This document shows, piece after piece, positions 23,696 through 30,766 of a stretch of DNA of 30,766 nucleotides (position 1 is its first letter; each line of letters opens with the position of its first letter). The translations under genes were made by a program, and so were the position numbers. The notes below the pieces were generated by a model, which saw nothing but the letters and a program-made list of their open reading frames with translations, was not told the DNA's origin and made no database searches. The stretch is from CTSOIL-112 sp964293815. Its GTDB lineage: Bacteria; Pseudomonadota; Gammaproteobacteria; Burkholderiales; Burkholderiaceae. The DNA is taken from contig CAXYYC010000030.1 of NCBI GenBank assembly GCA_964293815.1, forward strand, positions 1-30,766. The letters are read 5' to 3'.

Positions 23696-25987
23696 ATGGC
23701 CAAACATTTCAAAGCACTGCTGGTTCTGATTATCGTGCTCGGCGTCGCCCTGCTGATTGCGCTGGCATTGGCCACGCGCAGTACCGACTCATTTGCGTAC
23801 AACTACACCACGTTGCTATACCTGAATGTCGCCGTGATTTTCACCATGTCGGCCTTGCTGCTCGTGCTCGGCTACTGGTTGTTTCAGCGTTGGCGCAACA
23901 ATGTCTTCGGCACACGGCTATTGACGCGCTTCGCCTTTTCATTTGTCTTGCTGGCCGTGGTTCCCAGCGTCTTGCTGTTCTTCATCTCCACCCTATTTGT
24001 CTCGCGCACGATTGACTCATGGTTTGGCCTCAAACTGGACAGCGCCCTCAACGCTGGCATTGATTTTGGCCGTGACCGACTGCTGCGCGCACGCGATATG
24101 ACGCAGGAGCAATTGGCGCAGTTGGTGACGCAAAACCCCAACGCTTTAGCCAATCCAAACAATGCCGAAGCGCAAACATGGCTGCAAAACAACGGCTGGC
24201 GCACTATTTTGGGCATCAACGCACAAGGCGTTATCACTTGGCGCATAGACCAAACCGGCAGCGATGAGGCCAATATTACCCAACATGTACCCGTATTTAA
24301 CCAAGACACCTTGGGCAAAGTCGGCACGCAGTGGGTGCAGATCGAGGATGACGCGGACAGCCTCGTTGATCCGAATGACAGCACCGTCCCGCGCCAATAC
24401 ATTCACGCGATTCAAGCACTCGGCGCATCCGCTAAAGCGCCGCAAGCCACCCACTGGGTCTATGCGCAAAAAATCATGCCGAGTGATTTTTCCAGCCGCG
24501 TGCGCGACATCCAAAATGGCCTGCGCGACTATCAAGCCACCGAGGTTTCACGCATCAGCCTGCGCAAACTGTATCGCATCACCTTGGGCATCATTTTATT
24601 GGTAACCTTGCTTGCGGCGCTGGCGGCAGCATTCCTGATCGCGAACCGCATGATTCAACCCATCCTCTGGCTGGCACAGGCCACGCGCCAAGTGGCTTCC
24701 GGACATTACGCCCTCGTACCGCAACGGGTTCAAGGCTCAGACGAAATGCTGCAACTGGTTGACTCCTTCGGCGACATGGCGCAAAAACTCAGCGTCACCC
24801 AAGCAACCTTGGCGCACAATCAACACGAGCTCGAATCAGCCAAGGCATACTCCGAAGCGGTATTGGACAATCTTTCCTCGGGCGTATTGGTATTCAACCA
24901 AAATCTACAATTGCAATCGTTCAACCAAACTGCGCAGCGCATGTTTCACACCGATTTGACGCAATATGTGCAACAAAATCTGCGCGAGATTGAGCCGCTG
25001 TCTGCACTGCAATCGGCCATTGAAAGCCAAATACACGCGCAATCGGCAACGACCGCGCAAAACGACTCTTGGCGCATTCAACAATCGCTCGCCAATCCTG
25101 CCTCGCCGCACCACGACGACATGACCCTGTCGATTCAAGGCTCGCGCTTTTTGGCGCAGGATGAAAGCTACAGTTGGGTGCTGGTGTGCGACGACGTCAC
25201 GCCGATCATTTCGGCGCAACGCACCTTGGCTTGGGGTGAAGTGGCGCGGCGTCTGGCGCACGAAATCAAAAATCCGCTCACGCCGATCCAGCTATCGGCC
25301 GAGCGACTGAACGTCAAATTGGCGAAAAAACTCGATACTGACGGCCAAGCCTTCCTCGAAAAAAGCACGCGCACCATTGTCAATCAAGTCGCCGCGCTAC
25401 AAAATATGGTGGACGAATTCCGCGACTATGCGCGCACGCCCGAAGTCCAATTCGCCCATGTGGATTTGAACCATTTGATCGAAGAAATTCTCACGCTCTA
25501 CGAGAGCGGGCAAAATCAGCGCTACCGAATCGAAGCGCAACTGGAAGACCGGCTACCCAGCATTTGGGCGGATGCACAGCAGCTGCGGCAAATCCTGCAC
25601 AACCTGATCAAAAATGCCATCGAAGCCTATCGGAGCAATGCCGACGGCTTACCGCTCATACAGATTCAGACCGAGGCCACCACCTTGCAAGCGGACAGTC
25701 TAATGCCGACGCAAGCGGTCAAACTCACTATCCGTGACAATGGCAGCGGCTTTGCCGAGTCCGTATTGGCGCGCATGTTCGAACCGTACAACTCAAACAA
25801 AACCCACGGCACAGGATTAGGCTTGCCGATTGTCAAAAAAATCCTTGACGCGCACCACGCACAGATTCGTGTCAAAAATATTGTGGCAAAAGACCAAGAC
25901 GGACAGATTTTGGGGGCGCAAATTGGTATACTATTCCTCAACCTTACGCACGAAGACACGCACACAGCCAGCGCACAGTTGCTATAA
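23696..25987 (+). CDS. ntrY: NtrY-type sensor histidine kinase
   Basis: Inner-membrane kinase of 763 residues. Three hydrophobic segments lie near the N-terminus (about 7-27, 40-63, 78-101), a periplasmic domain spans about 102-296, and another transmembrane helix follows (RITLGIILLVTLLAALAAA). Then come HAMP, a PAS-like region (about 370-500), and the kinase core. The H-box is EVARRLAHEIKNPLTPIQLS with phosphorylated His522. The N-box NLIKNAIEA starts at 636, NGSGF follows, and the G2 box GTGLGL is at 705-710. The architecture and the LTPIQLSAERL wording are those of NtrY, which senses nitrogen or redox state in other proteobacteria. The stimulus here is unknown. It precedes its likely response regulator by 64 nt. 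Confidence 0.92.
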   Translation: MAKHFKALLVLIIVLGVALLIALALATRSTDSFAYNYTTLLYLNVAVIFTMSALLLVLGYWLFQRWRNNVFGTRLLTRFAFSFVLLAVVPSVLLFFISTLFVSRTIDSWFGLKLDSALNAGIDFGRDRLLRARDMTQEQLAQLVTQNPNALANPNNAEAQTWLQNNGWRTILGINAQGVITWRIDQTGSDEANITQHVPVFNQDTLGKVGTQWVQIEDDADSLVDPNDSTVPRQYIHAIQALGASAKAPQATHWVYAQKIMPSDFSSRVRDIQNGLRDYQATEVSRISLRKLYRITLGIILLVTLLAALAAAFLIANRMIQPILWLAQATRQVASGHYALVPQRVQGSDEMLQLVDSFGDMAQKLSVTQATLAHNQHELESAKAYSEAVLDNLSSGVLVFNQNLQLQSFNQTAQRMFHTDLTQYVQQNLREIEPLSALQSAIESQIHAQSATTAQNDSWRIQQSLANPASPHHDDMTLSIQGSRFLAQDESYSWVLVCDDVTPIISAQRTLAWGEVARRLAHEIKNPLTPIQLSAERLNVKLAKKLDTDGQAFLEKSTRTIVNQVAALQNMVDEFRDYARTPEVQFAHVDLNHLIEEILTLYESGQNQRYRIEAQLEDRLPSIWADAQQLRQILHNLIKNAIEAYRSNADGLPLIQIQTEATTLQADSLMPTQAVKLTIRDNGSGFAESVLARMFEPYNSNKTHGTGLGLPIVKKILDAHHAQIRVKNIVAKDQDGQILGAQIGILFLNLTHEDTHTASAQLL

Positions 25988-26051
25988 TGCGACCAATGCA
26001 ATCAGCACTCTATTAACAGCAGATGACGATTAGTAAGAAAACGGTATAACC

Positions 26052-26810
26052 ATGGCAAACATTTTAGTAGTTGACGATGAGATGGGCATTCGGGAGTTGC
26101 TCTCAGAAATTCTCTATGACGAAGGTCACGTCGTAACACTGGCGGAAAATGCTGAACAAGCCAGACAAGTACGGCAACGCATGCGCCCCGATTTGGTACT
26201 GCTGGACATCTGGATGCCCGACACCGACGGCGTAACCTTGCTCAAAGAATGGGCGCTCAACGGTCAACTGACCATGCCGGTCGTGATGATGAGCGGCCAC
26301 GCCAGCATTGACACCGCCGTAGAAGCCACCCGCATCGGCGCATTGGATTTTTTGGAAAAGCCCATCACGCTACAACGCCTGCTGCACACTGTGGCGCAAG
26401 GCCTCTCGCGCTCATCCGCACCTGACATAAAAGAAGTGGTCACGCAAATGTCTGCGCCACCGGTCAAGGCAAAAGTGGAGCAGCACAGCACTCACTCCGT
26501 CGAGCACCTGAACAGCACTGGCACGCTGGAGGCTTCGCCAACACAGATCAATGTCATGGGCGAATCGACGCAGAGTTTGGTGCAAACCACCCTACTCTCG
26601 TCCACCGAGCAACTATTGGCACACATTGATTTGACCTTGGATTTACGCGAGGCGCGTGATCGCTTTGAACGCATCTATTTCGAGTTCCATCTGGAACGTG
26701 AAAATGCCAACATCACCCGCGTCGCCGAACGCACCGGTTTGGAACGTACGCATTTATATCGTAAACTCAAGCAACTGGGTATTCCGATTGTGAAAGCCAG
26801 TAAGCGATAA
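26052..26810 (+). CDS. NtrX-like response regulator without AAA+ domain
   Basis: A 252-residue protein. The receiver domain (about 1-120) has all key residues: Asp8, Asp9, phosphoacceptor Asp52 in LLDIWMPD, Ser81 and Lys103 in FLEKP. The C-terminus (about 205-250) is a Fis-type helix-turn-helix: ENANITRVAERTGLERTHLY then RKLKQLGIP. In NtrX of alphaproteobacteria a sigma-54-interacting AAA+ domain of some 240 residues lies between. Here there is only a linker of about 85 residues rich in Ser, Thr and Gln, with no GAFTGA or Walker motif. It can therefore bind DNA and be phosphorylated but cannot activate sigma-54 polymerase. It is followed by a strong terminator. Confidence 0.9.
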   Translation: MANILVVDDEMGIRELLSEILYDEGHVVTLAENAEQARQVRQRMRPDLVLLDIWMPDTDGVTLLKEWALNGQLTMPVVMMSGHASIDTAVEATRIGALDFLEKPITLQRLLHTVAQGLSRSSAPDIKEVVTQMSAPPVKAKVEQHSTHSVEHLNSTGTLEASPTQINVMGESTQSLVQTTLLSSTEQLLAHIDLTLDLREARDRFERIYFEFHLERENANITRVAERTGLERTHLYRKLKQLGIPIVKASKR

Positions 26811-26834
26811 ACCGATAAATCAACGATAAAAAAT

Positions 26835-26859
26835 GGCAAGCCAACGCTTGCCGTTTTTT
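26835..26859. terminator. Bidirectional terminator
   Basis: Perfect 7-bp stem GGCAAGC (26835-26841) and GCTTGCC (26846-26852), 4-nt loop, followed by GTTTTTT on the plus strand and preceded by AAAAAAT, which gives a T-run on the minus strand. It serves the response regulator (+) and the convergent hydroxylase-family gene (-), whose stop codon overlaps its tail. Confidence 0.88.
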
Positions 26860-27721
26860 ATTTCTTCGTCAACTCATACGGTGACCAATCAGGGTGATGC
26901 CACAAATAACGAATGTCTTTATTGCGCCAGATCGTTCTAAGTAAATCCGTCAACTCCTCAAAAATCATCACAAACACATTATTCGTGCGCACCGGACGAC
27001 TTTTCACACCATATTCAATCGTCCCCGCATCACGCTCGTCAACAAAGGTACCAAACAGTCGATCCCAGATAATGAACACGCCCGCATAATTACAGTCAAT
27101 CTGCTTTTCTCCGCAACCATGATGCACACGGTGATGCGATGGCGTATTGAAAACCAGCTCAAACCACTTAGGCAAGCGCTCCACCGTGCGTGTGTGAATG
27201 AAAAATTGATAAAACAGGTTCAATTCATACAGTACAGCCACCACACGAAAATCTATGCCCAAAAAGGCAAACGGCGCCCACACCACAAAACTGATGCTAA
27301 ACAGAGGAATTGGCGCGAGTAGCGACTGGCGCAACGCCACCCCAAAATTGAAATGATTTGAGCTGTGGTGAATCTTGTGCGACACCCACGCAAAGCGCAT
27401 CTTGTGCGCCACCACATGAAACAGCCAAAAACAAAAATCCTGAAAAATAAAAATCAATACATAGGTCCACCAATGATATTGGATATTCAACTGCAAACCG
27501 TGGTGCTGCACCCATGTCGCCAGCGCACCGACAAACAAGATGATGTACACCGCATCAGTGGATTTATACAGTACCGAACTCATCATATTGGCCAAGGTTT
27601 CGCGCACATCATACGCATCCTTACCCTGCTTAATCAGCACACGATTTTCCCACCACATCAGGGAAATAAACACCACACCGAAGCCCATAATAATCAACAA
27701 GGCGTGAATGATCTCTTGCAT
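26858..27721 (-). CDS. Fatty acid hydroxylase/sterol desaturase family membrane protein
   Basis: Membrane di-iron oxygenase family, 287 residues, with several hydrophobic segments (about 4-22, 56-75, 83-101, 131-165). The histidine clusters that bind iron are present: FHVVAHK, HKIHHSSNHFN and HRVHHGCGEKQID. The order HxxxH, HxxHH, HxxHH is complete. Substrates in the family include sterols, fatty acids, plasmalogen precursors and carotenoids; I cannot say which applies here. AGGAG lies 5 nt before the ATG. It is downstream of a SanA-like gene on the same strand, 81 nt away, and may be transcribed with it. Confidence 0.88.
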   Translation of the reverse strand: MQEIIHALLIIMGFGVVFISLMWWENRVLIKQGKDAYDVRETLANMMSSVLYKSTDAVYIILFVGALATWVQHHGLQLNIQYHWWTYVLIFIFQDFCFWLFHVVAHKMRFAWVSHKIHHSSNHFNFGVALRQSLLAPIPLFSISFVVWAPFAFLGIDFRVVAVLYELNLFYQFFIHTRTVERLPKWFELVFNTPSHHRVHHGCGEKQIDCNYAGVFIIWDRLFGTFVDERDAGTIEYGVKSRPVRTNNVFVMIFEELTDLLRTIWRNKDIRYLWHHPDWSPYELTKK

Positions 27722-27802
27722 AACAACTCCTGCCGTTCATCTAATTATATTAAGGAGAGACCGAATGTCCCCTACCCTCTGGTTTGGGTTATTCAGTTTT
27801 TC

Positions 27803-28435
27803 TTAAATACCCAACAACGCATACGCCCAACGCGCCCACAACTCACGCCAAATAAACTTCACCTGATGCCACGGCGAACGATACACCGAATACGGCGTCG
27901 GCGCAGGCACCACCGACATACCCAAATCACGCGCCATCGCCTGCGCCCGTGCCAAATGCCAGCGATCGCCGACCAAGGCCACCTGCGCAAAACCCTGCGC
28001 ATTCACGATGGCTTGCGCCTCACGCAGATTCTCCAGCGTCGTCGTAGAGCGCTGCTCAAGCCAAATGCGTTGCGCTGGTACGCCATGCGCCACAGCATAC
28101 GCGCGCGCCAATACAGATTCAGAATACTCGCGCGCCGGATCTTTATCACGAAAGCCGCCGGTAAAAATCAGCGCGCCCACTTGCCCACCGTGATACAGCT
28201 CAATCGCATAATCCACTCGCGCACGCAACGCATTCGACATCACATTATCTTTGGTTTTTGCACCCAAAACCAGCGCTGCGTGTCGCTCCAACGGCACATC
28301 ACTGCCCCCAACGCTTAGGCGGTAGGGCGGGTAATCCTGTATAATCGTACGGATTGTCAGAATCGCGCACAAAGCAGTCAACAGCACAATCATCCATACC
28401 CACCATTGACGGCACATCGTTAAATTAAGATTCAT
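27803..28435 (-). CDS. SanA/YdcF-like DUF218 protein
   Basis: A 210-residue protein with one N-terminal membrane anchor (WWVWMIVLLTALCAILTI, about 11-28) and a DUF218 domain. Motifs: ALVLGAKTKDNVMSNALRAR (with the family's VLGA near the start), LIFTGGFRDKD, and STTTLENLREA. In E. coli SanA affects envelope permeability to vancomycin, and the fold can bind nucleotide-sugar-like ligands. No biochemical activity is firmly known. The start has no good Shine-Dalgarno sequence; an internal ATG at residue 7 is an alternative. Divergent from ylqF across 105 nt. Confidence 0.85.
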   Translation of the reverse strand: MNLNLTMCRQWWVWMIVLLTALCAILTIRTIIQDYPPYRLSVGGSDVPLERHAALVLGAKTKDNVMSNALRARVDYAIELYHGGQVGALIFTGGFRDKDPAREYSESVLARAYAVAHGVPAQRIWLEQRSTTTLENLREAQAIVNAQGFAQVALVGDRWHLARAQAMARDLGMSVVPAPTPYSVYRSPWHQVKFIWRELWARWAYALLGI

Positions 28436-28540
28436 GGATCAATTGTAAAGGATTCTCAATCGTCTTCACAATAAATCAACAACGATGCCGTATCATGATG
28501 CGTCGCCCACCCTTTAATTTTTTCAACACGGATCAATAGC

Positions 28541-29488
28541 ATGGCAATTCAATGGTTTCCCGGACACATGAACTCAGCGCGCAACAAAGCCGCTGAAACC
28601 ATGGAAATCACCGACCTCGTGATCGAAGTCGTCGATGCCCGCTGCCCGATGGCCTCCAGCAATCCGATGGTGGAAGAAATGCGCCTGTTTCGCCAGCGCC
28701 CCTGTTTAAAAATATTGAACAAAGCCGATTTGGCCGACAGCAAGGTCACGCAACAGTGGTTAGACGAGCTGAACGCGCAGAAAAACACCCGCGCCATTGC
28801 GATGAATACCAAAAACCCCGGCGCAGTTGGGCAAATCCTACCAACCTGCCGACAACTTGCGCCCCATCGAAACGACGCCAGCAAACCACTGCGCATGATG
28901 ATTATGGGCGTACCCAATGTCGGCAAATCCACGCTGATGAACGCCCTGCTCAAACGCCGCGTCGCCAATGTCGGCGACGAACCGGCAGTAACCAAAACCC
29001 AGCAACGCATCGAATTATCCAGCGACATGGTGTTGACCGACACACCAGGGATGCTCTGGCCAAAAATCGCGCTGGATAGCGATGGCCTGATGCTCGCCGC
29101 CAGCCACGCGATTGGCGTGAACGCGTATTTTGAGGATGAAGTGGCGATTTTTGTCGCAGAAATCCTGCGTACCCGCTATCCGCAGGCTTTGAAACAACGT
29201 TACAAAATCATGCAAGCCGCCGATTTAGACGACGTCGGCGTCATCGAGCAGGTCGCGGCCTATCGCGGCTATCGCGCCAAAGGCGGCAAAATCGATTTTG
29301 AAAAAGCCGCACACACGCTATTGCAAGACTACCGTGATGGCGCACTCGGAGGTATCAGCCTCGAAACGCCCGAAACACGCGCGCAGATTGTGGCAGAGCA
29401 CGCCGAACAGCAACGCATCAAGGCCGAACAAAAAGCCGAACGTGAACGCAAACGACAGGAGTTTTTAGAAAATAACCGCCGCAGCTAA
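28541..29488 (+). CDS. ylqF: Ribosome biogenesis GTPase YlqF (RbgA)
   Basis: Circularly permuted GTPase of 315 residues that helps late 50S subunit assembly. The permuted motif order is visible: G4 NKADL at 60-64, G1 GVPNVGKST at 123-131, G2 threonine at 151, G3 DTPG at 167-170. The N-terminus MAIQWFPGHMNSARNKA is the YlqF signature. The C-terminal RNA-binding helical domain ends in a strongly charged Lys/Arg/Glu tail. It precedes nhaA by 33 nt on the same strand; nhaA has its own strong ribosome binding site, so cotranscription is possible but not required. Confidence 0.94.
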   Translation: MAIQWFPGHMNSARNKAAETMEITDLVIEVVDARCPMASSNPMVEEMRLFRQRPCLKILNKADLADSKVTQQWLDELNAQKNTRAIAMNTKNPGAVGQILPTCRQLAPHRNDASKPLRMMIMGVPNVGKSTLMNALLKRRVANVGDEPAVTKTQQRIELSSDMVLTDTPGMLWPKIALDSDGLMLAASHAIGVNAYFEDEVAIFVAEILRTRYPQALKQRYKIMQAADLDDVGVIEQVAAYRGYRAKGGKIDFEKAAHTLLQDYRDGALGGISLETPETRAQIVAEHAEQQRIKAEQKAERERKRQEFLENNRRS

Positions 29489-29521
29489 CGATCAATTAAA
29501 ACAAAGAGGGGAAGAATAAAT

Positions 29522-30709
29522 ATGCGTACAAAAGTGACTCATTTATTTAAAGAGTTTCTATCGAATGAGCAATCATCCGGTATCGTTTTGATCATTGCGA
29601 CGATCATCTCTTTGCTCATCGCCAATTCAGGCATAGGCAGCAGTTATGTCGAATTTTGGCAGACCAAAGTCGGTACCAATACCGGAGGCGTGTATCTGAA
29701 TCTGTCGGTTGAGCATTGGGTCAATGACGCATTGATGGCGATTTTCTTCCTGCTCATTGGTCTGGAAGTTGAACGTGAAATCTACATCGGCGAATTGTCC
29801 AATCTGCGCAATGCCTTACTGCCAATTTTCGCGGCCATTGGCGGTATGCTGATTCCAGCGGGTTTTCACTATTTTTTCAATGCAGGCACGCCGACTCAAG
29901 GCGGCTTCGGCATTCCGATGGCGACCGACATTGCGTTTGCGCTCGGTGTTTTGGCGCTGCTCGGTGACCGCGTGCCGATGAGTTTGAAAATTTTCCTAAC
30001 GGCGCTGGCGATTATTGACGACTTGGGTGCGATTTTGATTATTGCACTGTTTTACGTCGGCGATTTCTCGGTCACCTATTTTGGTTTGGCGATGGCTGTG
30101 TACGCACTGCTGTTGGTATTTAACCGCACAGGCGTGACCCGTCTGTGGTTCTACTTCATCCCCGGGATTTTCATGTGGTATTTCATGCTGCGCTCGGGTG
30201 TCCACGCCACGCTGGCGGGCGTATTGCTGGCGTTCGCCATCCCATTTGGCAATGGTGACAAGCATTCACCGTCGTATCATCTGCAGCACGCGCTGCACAA
30301 GCCAGTCGCATTCATCATCATGCCGATTTTTGCCTTGGCCAATACCGGCATCATTCTGTCGGGCAACTGGCTCAGCGGTTTGAGCTCGGACAACAGCTTG
30401 GGGATTATGAGTGGCCTATTGCTCGGCAAACCGATTGGCGTGGTGTTGATGACGTGGATTGCCGTGGCATTCGGTATTTCCAAACTACCAGCCTCAATTA
30501 ATTGGCGCCACATCGTTGGCACCGGATTTTTGGCAGGGATTGGCTTTACCATGTCCATTTTCATCACCCTGCTGGCATTTGATAATGCCGCGACGGTGCA
30601 AATGTCGAAAATCACCGTCTTACTCACTTCGCTATTGGCGGGCTTGGTTGGCTTTTTGATCCTGCGTTCCGCACCCAAGGTAACGGAAGAGGTCTTCGGG
30701 GAAGCCTAA
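29522..30709 (+). CDS. nhaA: Na+/H+ antiporter NhaA
   Basis: Inner-membrane antiporter exchanging protons for sodium, for pH and salt homeostasis; 395 residues, 12 predicted transmembrane segments. Ion-binding aspartates are Asp166 and Asp167 in LAIIDDLGAI, and Asp136 in ATDIAFALGVLALLGDR corresponds to E. coli Asp133. FFLLIGLEVEREI (75-87) and the late GIGFTMSIFI are also conserved. A strong Shine-Dalgarno sequence (GAGGGGAA) lies about 8 nt before the ATG. No nhaR regulator is next to it in the window. Confidence 0.96.
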   Translation: MRTKVTHLFKEFLSNEQSSGIVLIIATIISLLIANSGIGSSYVEFWQTKVGTNTGGVYLNLSVEHWVNDALMAIFFLLIGLEVEREIYIGELSNLRNALLPIFAAIGGMLIPAGFHYFFNAGTPTQGGFGIPMATDIAFALGVLALLGDRVPMSLKIFLTALAIIDDLGAILIIALFYVGDFSVTYFGLAMAVYALLLVFNRTGVTRLWFYFIPGIFMWYFMLRSGVHATLAGVLLAFAIPFGNGDKHSPSYHLQHALHKPVAFIIMPIFALANTGIILSGNWLSGLSSDNSLGIMSGLLLGKPIGVVLMTWIAVAFGISKLPASINWRHIVGTGFLAGIGFTMSIFITLLAFDNAATVQMSKITVLLTSLLAGLVGFLILRSAPKVTEEVFGEA

Positions 30710-30732
30710 TCGATACCCAATAAGACACCACC

Positions 30733-30756
30733 GGAAGCCATGCCTCCCCGTTTTTT
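30733..30756 (+). terminator. Possible terminator after nhaA
   Basis: A weak GC-rich hairpin (GGAAG and CTCC arms with a mismatch) followed by CCG and six T (30751-30756), 24 nt past the nhaA stop. The T-run is convincing; the stem is poor. Confidence 0.35.
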
Positions 30757-30766
30757 ATATACATCT

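Noticed and set aside
27365..28318. Plus-strand frame of 317 codons
   Set aside because: Covers the hydroxylase-family and SanA-like genes in antisense and is extremely Arg/His-rich with no motif.
1..30766. Mobile elements, prophage, CRISPR or defence island
   Set aside because: I saw no transposase, integrase, toxin-antitoxin pair, spacer-repeat array or compositional break anywhere in the window.

Overview
The window is ordinary chromosomal DNA of a Gram-negative bacterium, most likely a betaproteobacterium. The grounds are gene content and order: ptsN-hprK-rapZ, rpsF-priB-rpsR-rplI, rsmB-DUF4390-ntrY-response regulator, and hrcA next to hemH. Base composition is moderate (mid-50s % GC by eye) and even. 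I see no integrase, transposase, phage gene or CRISPR array. Genes are densely packed on both strands. Start codons here are chosen from ribosome binding sites and family N-termini, so several genes are shorter than the longest open frame.

Layout. 1-1155: a YghZ-type aldo/keto reductase (minus). 1156-1836: a gene-free stretch with at least five inverted repeats. 1837-5682: a minus-strand operon in the order acyl-CoA dehydrogenase, APH-like phosphotransferase, histidine phosphatase-like protein, short-chain dehydrogenase. A divergent LysR regulator (5790-6710) has a perfect T-N11-A type operator just before its start. 6719-9667: a Dph6-like PP-loop enzyme (minus), then hrcA and hemH (plus). 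9765-11051: a Bcr/CflA-type MFS exporter. 11093-13481: ptsN-hprK-rapZ (minus). 13834-15329: the rpsF-priB-rpsR-rplI ribosomal operon (minus), preceded by tRNA-Ser(GCU). 15669-21200: trhP, mmsA, prmB and sbcB (all minus). 21344-26810: rsmB, a DUF4390 protein, an NtrY-type sensor kinase and a response regulator (all plus). 26858-28435: a fatty acid hydroxylase/sterol desaturase-family membrane enzyme and a SanA/YdcF-like protein (minus). 28541-30709: the GTPase ylqF and the antiporter nhaA (plus).

The most interesting metabolic locus is the LysR-controlled operon. Its dehydrogenase closely resembles the ACAD11-type acyl-CoA dehydrogenases, and the next gene is an APH-fold kinase. The same two domains are fused in animal ACAD10/ACAD11, and the same two functions are separate in the Pseudomonas levulinate (lva) pathway, where a 4-hydroxyacyl-CoA is phosphorylated and the phosphate is then removed. 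I infer a 4-hydroxyacyl-CoA catabolic pathway. The histidine phosphatase-like protein in it has lost the usual second catalytic histidine.

Other points worth a look are a response regulator that keeps receiver and Fis-type DNA-binding ends but has no sigma-54 AAA+ domain; short tandem repeats (9, 10, 12 and 14 bp units) at several gene boundaries and inside genes; an 87-nt three-tier palindrome; and an RsmB with a long basic N-terminal tail.
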